DNA from: an uncultured Bacilli bacterium
GTDB taxonomy: Bacteria > Bacillota_I > Bacilli_A > RF39 > UBA660
Direction: 5' to 3'
Assembly: GCA_934130405.1 (NCBI GenBank)
Contig: CAKOXX010000002.1
Span: 1-64,000, forward strand
Length of the DNA: 64,000 nucleotides
Position numbers and translations under genes: made by a program. Below are positions 58,970 through 64,000 of the stretch, piece by piece (the stretch's first letter is position 1; every line of letters starts with the position of its first letter). The notes under the pieces were generated by a model. It made no database searches, was not told the origin of the DNA, and saw only the letters and a program-made list of their open reading frames with translations.

Positions 58970-59495
58970 TTGTTCCTGCCATTTTTTTAGCAATAACTAC
59001 TACACCAAGTACAGAAATTACACTAGCGATTACTATAACTAAGTAGTTATTATTAGTATTTTGAATTCCATTATCTTTGTCAGTGATAACTGTGAATGGG
59101 GTTTTACCATCTGATTCATAAACAGTTAATTTTCCACCTTTAGTTAAAGTTACTTTAACAGCAGTATTCTTAGAAATATCACTTACAATTGAAACTAATT
59201 TAGATTTAGCACTATCACTTAAAGCACTATAATCAGTTGCTCCTGATTCTTGAGCTATTGTTAATGCTTCATCAAATTTACTTGCAATATAGTCACAATC
59301 ACTACTAGATAAATCATACTTGTTTAAGTATCTTTCAAGTTCAGTGACAAGGTTTGCTGGTGCACTGACTTGTTTTCCTCCAATTGTGTAAGTATTTGTT
59401 AACTTTGACTTTAAGTCTTGTTTTGTCATAGCACTAACGTTAGTTCCTACTAGGAAAAATACGGCTATTGCTAAAACGTAAAAAACTTTTTTCAT
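58962..59495 (-). CDS. Exported protein, probable substrate of the adjacent sortase
   Basis: 177 residues: signal peptide at 1-22 (cut after SAM or NVSA), a helical domain with CDYIASKFDEALTIAQ, a beta segment, then a C-terminal membrane helix (about 150-170) and a short basic tail (KKMAGTNA). The segment just before the helix is NGIQNTNNN; there is no LPxTG, but IQNTN holds the xxNTx pattern of class D sortase signals (LPNTA). The tail is longer and less basic than usual. It overlaps the sortase gene by eight bases. AGGGAGGT precedes ATG 59495. Confidence 0.7.
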   Translation of the reverse strand: MKKVFYVLAIAVFFLVGTNVSAMTKQDLKSKLTNTYTIGGKQVSAPANLVTELERYLNKYDLSSSDCDYIASKFDEALTIAQESGATDYSALSDSAKSKLVSIVSDISKNTAVKVTLTKGGKLTVYESDGKTPFTVITDKDNGIQNTNNNYLVIVIASVISVLGVVVIAKKMAGTNA

Positions 59496-59636
59496 AATAT
59501 ACCTCCCTACTATATATTAAGTCTATAACATAAATAGCTTAAAAGCAAGGTAATTGTACATTTTTGACAACTAATTATGTAATTTTTTTTAAATAATTAT
59601 GTTATACTATCTGTAATATTTTTTAGGGGGATAAGT

Positions 59637-62600
59637 ATGAATTTAACATATAAAGAATTTTTAAAGTTATTATCAGAAAATACAAGAGAGTATATCGAAA
59701 ATGTTATGAATGAGTTATATTATTATGAAAGGTTATCAACTACTAGTGATAATAATCGTTATTTCAATATAATAAGAGCATGTTATATCGGCATGGAAAA
59801 GGATATAGCATATACTGACTTTATAAAAAAGATGAAGTTTGATAGTAGTAATATAGATAATTCTTCTAAATCTCGTATTTATTATGATTTTAAAAAAATT
59901 CCTGCTTCGTCTAAGGAGGAATTATTTAGAAAATATAATAGTTTTTTCATTTTGCAGGATAGTATTGAAAACTCTAAGTACTTTCAATATTTAAAACCTA
60001 GTGAAATTTTATATGATGCAGTAAAAAACTTTATTGTACGTTGTAACTATAAGGAGGACTACGCCTTTTCTAGGGTAGTTGGAGTAGAAAAAAATAGTGA
60101 CTATCTTGATTTAGTCAGCGAGTTAGTAAAAAGAGATAGGGAACAAGTTAATGTTCAACTTGAAAGAGAACTTTATAAAGATTTAAATTATGAAGTTATT
60201 TCTTTTGTTGAATGTGCTAGTAAAATAAGAAATAAATTAAGTATATGTTTAGAAAGAAATGTTATTAGGGAAAGTAATTACATTAGAGATACAAGTGATT
60301 ATTTAACACCTTTATCACTATTTCTAGCGATTTTTGAATATGATGGCAAGAAAGTGAATGCTATAGAAAAGATATTTAATGATAAAGGAATAACTCTTTT
60401 TAAAATATATAAAGCTTTAGGAAAGAATCTTAGTAAAGAAATAAAAGAAGAAAAGAAAGATATTCGTGTTATTGATAAATTTTATAGACCATATTTAGAT
60501 AAACATATTAGTGAGTTAGTAAAGAAACTATTTAATAAGGAGTTAGTACCGAATAATTGTGTAGAAAAGTTTATTTCTCAATTTGATGTTGAAGCTTTAG
60601 ATATAGTTGACTTGCGAGAATCATTGTTTGCACTTGATGAATTTGATGAGAAACAATTTGATGAATTCTATCATAAGTTAAAACTCCAAACTAAAATATC
60701 TTTAAATGATACTGCCAAAATATATCAACTATTATTAACACAACTAGATAGTAATTTCTTACTAACTTCTACTGATGATATTGATACTTTAGCTATTTTA
60801 ATTTCTTCTTATTATCATAATGGTATAGTTAGTGAATATTTTAAAGATAACGGTATTGCGCTTGAAAATATTTTAGATTTGTTAAATATTAATATCACTA
60901 AAGAAGAACTTAAAAACGTTGCTGTTGATAAAAAAGTATTTATGAAGAAATTTAAGAGACTTATTGTAGATGGTGTTAATAGTGATAGAGATATTTCTAA
61001 AGTTACTCCAACAGATTTTGAGAAGAATTTATGTAATCAAAATTTTAACAAGACAAATATTGTTCAAGGAATATTTGAAAACTTTACCGGTAAGGGGTTA
61101 CCATCTAACTTTATTAAAGAGTTAGATGATTATATTGTTACTAAAAGAAAAGAAAACGCTAAAAAGGAACTAGTTGAATACTTAGAAGAAAAAAACATAG
61201 AAGACGTTGATTTTCTCTTTAAAGTATTAGATGCTTATGAACATTTCCTTTTGAGTAATACTTCTTCCAGTAAAAGACTATTAATGGAAGCAAGTATTAT
61301 TACTGCCTTTGGTATGACAGATATTGGTTCAAAGTATTTAAGTCTGATTCATTTTGATTATGAAAAATTTTTAGTACAAGCTAATATTAAAAATGAAAAA
61401 GTAGAATCAACTGAACTTAGAGATTTAGCTTTCAAAGAAAATCTAGAACCATTTATTAATAATAATGATACAACACTTAGTATTACAGTAAATCTGCTTA
61501 AGAGTCCTGATATTTCTCCTGAAGTTAAAAAGTTTATAGATGATATTAAATATGAAGTTTTAACAGAAGAAGAATTCTATTATCAACAAGAAATAAATGT
61601 AAAAACGAGTGAAGTTAAGGAAAGATTAAAGGAAAATTTGTCAGAAGATATGTTAGGTTTTATTGAATCATCTTTTTGGTATTATCCAAGATTAAGAATA
61701 GTAGAAGATAGTTGTGATAGAAAATGTATGAGTTTATTCCTAGGAATTATGTCTTCTTTAAAAACCAAAGTACTATTTGAAAAGTATGGTTTTGATTGTA
61801 AAAAAATAATTGATGACTTTGTTGCTGATAGTCCAACATCTAAACAAGTTGCTGATAATCTGTATCTTGATTTTGAATTGTTTTCTAAAGAAAAATTATC
61901 AGATATTACAATTATTAATGATTTATTTGCAAATAATTATATAAAAAGATTATGTGAAAAAAATAATATATCAATTTATAATTTGGAATATGAATTGCTT
62001 TTAAAAACTGGCAAGTTAGGTAGCCTTAGTATTCCTGAGAAAAAACAATTATTAGAAGCAACCGAACTACCAAGTGTTAATCCATTTAATAATAGTAGTT
62101 TAATTAATTATTCGAATGTCTTAAGTTTTCATTCAAAAAGCATTGAAAAACCATATCAAGAACTTTTAAGTTCTAACTCTATTTCTACTGCTACTAATAT
62201 GATACATGATACGATAAATGATTTATATAAAGAGCAAATAGAGAAGCCAAGTTTCTTTCAACAATTATTTTCACTCATACAAGAAGAAGATAAAGATATT
62301 GTTTATAATAAAGAAGCAATGATAAAACTTAGAGAAGAATTAGATAAACAAAGTGACAATTTAGAAAAAGAGATTAAAACTTATGCTGAACTAATCGACT
62401 ATATGAAAGCTTTCTATAAGAAGAATGAAGATAGAATAGTAGAGATGGATAGCAAGATGAGAGTAGTTGAAGATTTACAAAATAGTGAAGAAGATGATGA
62501 TACTTTTGGGTTAATTAAATATCAAAGTACTCTAAATATCATGTCTTCTTATAAAAACTCTTTTGTTACTACTGGTAATCTTTGCAAAGCTGAGATAATT

Positions 62601-62942
62601 AGAGTTTATAATTCGATTGTAAGTCACTTTATGGTTCTTAATTCGATTAGAACTACTAAAGAAGTTTTAGTTCCAATTATTGAATCAGAAAGTATTATTA
62701 GTAAAGGAATAGAAAATGAAAAAGATATTATTGGAGTTATTCATGAGATATCTGATTTATTTAATAATATGGTTGAAAATAATACTGAAGGAATAAGTGC
62801 AAACTTAGCAAAACTAGATAATTTATCCGTTGATAATTATGCTTCTTTAACAAATGGTATAAATAAATTTTTAGAAGATACTTCTAATCTTTCTAGTAGT
62901 AGTGATAAAATAAAAGTAAAATTATATAAGAAAGAGGATTAA
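59637..62942 (+). CDS. 1101-residue unrecognised protein
   Basis: No signal peptide or membrane helix; almost wholly helical and charged. Residues 1-900 contain repeated short helical blocks with conserved-looking YYYERL, FYRPYLDKHISELVKKL and SSFWYYPRLRI. The last 200 residues include a coiled coil (KLREELDKQSDNLEKEIKTYAELIDYMKAFYKKNEDRIVEMDSKM). It starts at ATG 59637 after TAGGGGG, with TATACT at 59603-59608. The gene for a receiver-like protein starts two bases after its stop, so the pair is cotranscribed. A large scaffold or effector controlled by that protein is a guess. Confidence 0.6.
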   Translation: MNLTYKEFLKLLSENTREYIENVMNELYYYERLSTTSDNNRYFNIIRACYIGMEKDIAYTDFIKKMKFDSSNIDNSSKSRIYYDFKKIPASSKEELFRKYNSFFILQDSIENSKYFQYLKPSEILYDAVKNFIVRCNYKEDYAFSRVVGVEKNSDYLDLVSELVKRDREQVNVQLERELYKDLNYEVISFVECASKIRNKLSICLERNVIRESNYIRDTSDYLTPLSLFLAIFEYDGKKVNAIEKIFNDKGITLFKIYKALGKNLSKEIKEEKKDIRVIDKFYRPYLDKHISELVKKLFNKELVPNNCVEKFISQFDVEALDIVDLRESLFALDEFDEKQFDEFYHKLKLQTKISLNDTAKIYQLLLTQLDSNFLLTSTDDIDTLAILISSYYHNGIVSEYFKDNGIALENILDLLNINITKEELKNVAVDKKVFMKKFKRLIVDGVNSDRDISKVTPTDFEKNLCNQNFNKTNIVQGIFENFTGKGLPSNFIKELDDYIVTKRKENAKKELVEYLEEKNIEDVDFLFKVLDAYEHFLLSNTSSSKRLLMEASIITAFGMTDIGSKYLSLIHFDYEKFLVQANIKNEKVESTELRDLAFKENLEPFINNNDTTLSITVNLLKSPDISPEVKKFIDDIKYEVLTEEEFYYQQEINVKTSEVKERLKENLSEDMLGFIESSFWYYPRLRIVEDSCDRKCMSLFLGIMSSLKTKVLFEKYGFDCKKIIDDFVADSPTSKQVADNLYLDFELFSKEKLSDITIINDLFANNYIKRLCEKNNISIYNLEYELLLKTGKLGSLSIPEKKQLLEATELPSVNPFNNSSLINYSNVLSFHSKSIEKPYQELLSSNSISTATNMIHDTINDLYKEQIEKPSFFQQLFSLIQEEDKDIVYNKEAMIKLREELDKQSDNLEKEIKTYAELIDYMKAFYKKNEDRIVEMDSKMRVVEDLQNSEEDDDTFGLIKYQSTLNIMSSYKNSFVTTGNLCKAEIIRVYNSIVSHFMVLNSIRTTKEVLVPIIESESIISKGIENEKDIIGVIHEISDLFNNMVENNTEGISANLAKLDNLSVDNYASLTNGINKFLEDTSNLSSSSDKIKVKLYKKED

Positions 62943-62944
62943 TT

Positions 62945-63382
62945 ATGCAAATTTTAGTAATTGATGACAATGAGTTTAAATTTAACAATATTAAAGAAAT
63001 ACTTGAAGAAGTAGATGTAGAAGCGGAGATAACTTGGGCAAAATCAAGAAATAGTGGTTTGATAAATATTATGAATCATAACTTTTTAAAAACTGAACTT
63101 CCACCTTATGACTTATTAGTATGTGATAATTATTTACCAGTTACTGATGATGATTACCGGACTGAACCACTTGGAAAAAATATAGTAAGAGAGGTAAGAA
63201 AACGCTTTCGACTTACTGATTTTCCAATATTAATGTGTTCATCAGAACCATTAGAAGAATTTGGTTACAACTATAGTATTACTTATGATTCTTCGGTTTA
63301 TATGAATCCAATGTTTAAAGAAGTAATTGATGATGTAAAAAATAATAAAGCTAAGCAGTTAGTTAAGAGAAAGTGTAATTAA
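62945..63382 (+). CDS. Stand-alone receiver-like protein without conserved Lys
   Basis: 145 residues resembling a response-regulator receiver: MQILVIDDNEFKF (acidic pair at 7-8), LLVCDNYLP (phosphoacceptor-like Asp 61) and PILMCSSEP (Ser 99). The position of the conserved Lys reads VYMNPMF, with no Lys-Pro, so it is degenerate. A loop rich in Asp (TDDDYRTEP) is inserted after Asp 61. There is no output domain. It is tightly linked to the 1101-residue gene upstream. Confidence 0.65.
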   Translation: MQILVIDDNEFKFNNIKEILEEVDVEAEITWAKSRNSGLINIMNHNFLKTELPPYDLLVCDNYLPVTDDDYRTEPLGKNIVREVRKRFRLTDFPILMCSSEPLEEFGYNYSITYDSSVYMNPMFKEVIDDVKNNKAKQLVKRKCN

Positions 63383-63405
63383 CTATTTAGTAAATGGTGT
63401 AAATA

Positions 63406-64000
63406 ATGGAATATTGGAATTTATTTGATTATGAAGGTAAAAAAAGAAAAAGCTAGCTATTAGGGGAACAAAACTAGCCGATGATGATTTTCATTTAGTA
63501 GTAAATGTTTGGATAATGAATGATAATGGAGAATTTTTAATAACACAAAGAGCAGTCAATAAAAGCCACCCGCTTATGTGGGAATGTACAGGTGGCTCTA
63601 GTTTAATTAATGAAAACTCTAAACAAGCTGCTATACGGGAAGTAAAAGAAGAATTAGGAATAGATATTTCTAAAAGTGAAGGAACGTTAATAGGAAGAAC
63701 AAGAAGATATTATGCTAATTGTCCAGATATCTTAGATGTTTGGTTATTTAAAAGTAATATTTCCTTAAAAGAAGTTGTTATTCAGAAAGAAGAAGTAAAT
63801 GATGTTATGTTTGCTTCTCGTGAAAAAATAAAAGAGTTATTTGATAATGGTCAATTTGAAGCTAATGCTTTATTTAATAGAGTAGTTGATATTGAAAATA
63901 AAAGTGAAGTTTACTATGTAGGATTTAATGCTAATAATGCTATTTGTAATGAGAATTTCTTTTCATCCATAACACTTAATCCAAATAGAGAAAAAGGAAA
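63406..64000 (+). pseudogene. Nudix hydrolase gene, frameshifted and cut by the window end
   Basis: ATG 63406 opens MEYWNLFDYEGKKRKS and stops at TAG 63454-63456. Right after the A7-G-A5 tract (63439-63451) the -1 frame continues LAIRGTKLADDDFHLVVNVWI and is open to the window end. It holds ECTGGSSLINENSKQAAIREVKEELG, a complete Nudix box. The expected N-terminus of such isopentenyl-diphosphate isomerase-like Nudix proteins is MEYWDLYD, so both halves belong together; one extra A would restore the frame. From about residue 160 an added YYVGFNANNAICNENFFSS suggests a second domain that continues outside. Slippage, decay or a sequencing error are all possible. Confidence 0.7.

Overview
The window is very AT-rich DNA with tightly packed genes and looks like a low-GC, Gram-positive-type gut bacterium of the Bacilli/Erysipelotrichia/RF39-RFN20 kind. 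TGA acts as a stop (for example at the ends of rlmN and prpC) and TGG encodes Trp, so the code is standard and not the Mycoplasma one. mreC/mreD, a class D sortase, a LytR-CpsA-Psr ligase, a Wzx/Wzy capsule cluster and a PASTA kinase indicate a walled, encapsulated cell. Placement is an inference from gene content; no rRNA is present.

Layout. 1-6.9 kb: a Fic gene broken by a stop codon, then the housekeeping run rlmN-prpC-prkC-rsgA-rpe and a membrane-anchored ectodomain protein. 6.9-10.4 kb: a regulated leader (promoter, small leader ORF with a G10 tract, intrinsic terminator) ahead of two TasA/camelysin-like surface proteins. 10.5-19.6 kb: accessory block with an Rpn nuclease-like protein, DedA, a polysaccharide deacetylase-like protein, an AAA/DUF4143 ATPase, an HTH membrane regulator, an array of three unrecognised paralogues and a lipoprotein. 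19.6-23.0 kb: radC, mreC, mreD and SpoIVFA/SpoIVFB-like genes. 23.0-24.2 kb: three tandem repeat units, two encoding an identical 22-residue hydrophobic peptide and resembling type I toxin-antitoxin modules. 24.2-29.0 kb: a Bce-type two-component system and ABC transporter with a recognisable operator, plus a tiny antisense-strand membrane protein. 29.2-40.8 kb: the capsule/exopolysaccharide locus (Wzz, BY-kinase, PHP phosphatase, priming transferase, glycosyltransferases, Wzy, pyruvyl transferase, GT14, Wzx, VanZ, LCP). 40.8-44.5 kb: a G5/DDGSC-repeat secreted protein, a second Rpn gene with a fragment of a third, an RNHCP protein and a possible ADP-ribosyltransferase-like protein. 44.5-45.8 kb: scpA-scpB. 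45.8-48.0 kb: a second copy of the regulated leader and the large surface protein. 48-52 kb: unrecognised proteins and tRNA-Leu(CAA). 52-55.2 kb: a degenerate EIIB-like membrane protein and pyruvate phosphate dikinase. 55.2-57.5 kb: a candidate structured non-coding RNA, a class III-type Fic protein, TAACCGAA iterons and a second AAA/DUF4143 ATPase. 57.5-59.5 kb: sortase, an atypical substrate and a membrane protein. 59.6-64 kb: an 1101-residue unknown paired with a degenerate receiver protein, and a frameshifted Nudix gene running off the end.

The strongest candidates for something undescribed are (1) the paired surface-protein leaders, where a leader-peptide frame conserved between the two copies is switched by a G10 tract in one copy just before a terminator; (2) the tandem type I toxin-like repeats at 23.0-24.2 kb; and (3) the promoter-to-terminator RNA at 55.26-55.43 kb built from two repeat units with a covarying stem pair. 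All functional statements are by recognition of motifs in the sequence; no database search was run.
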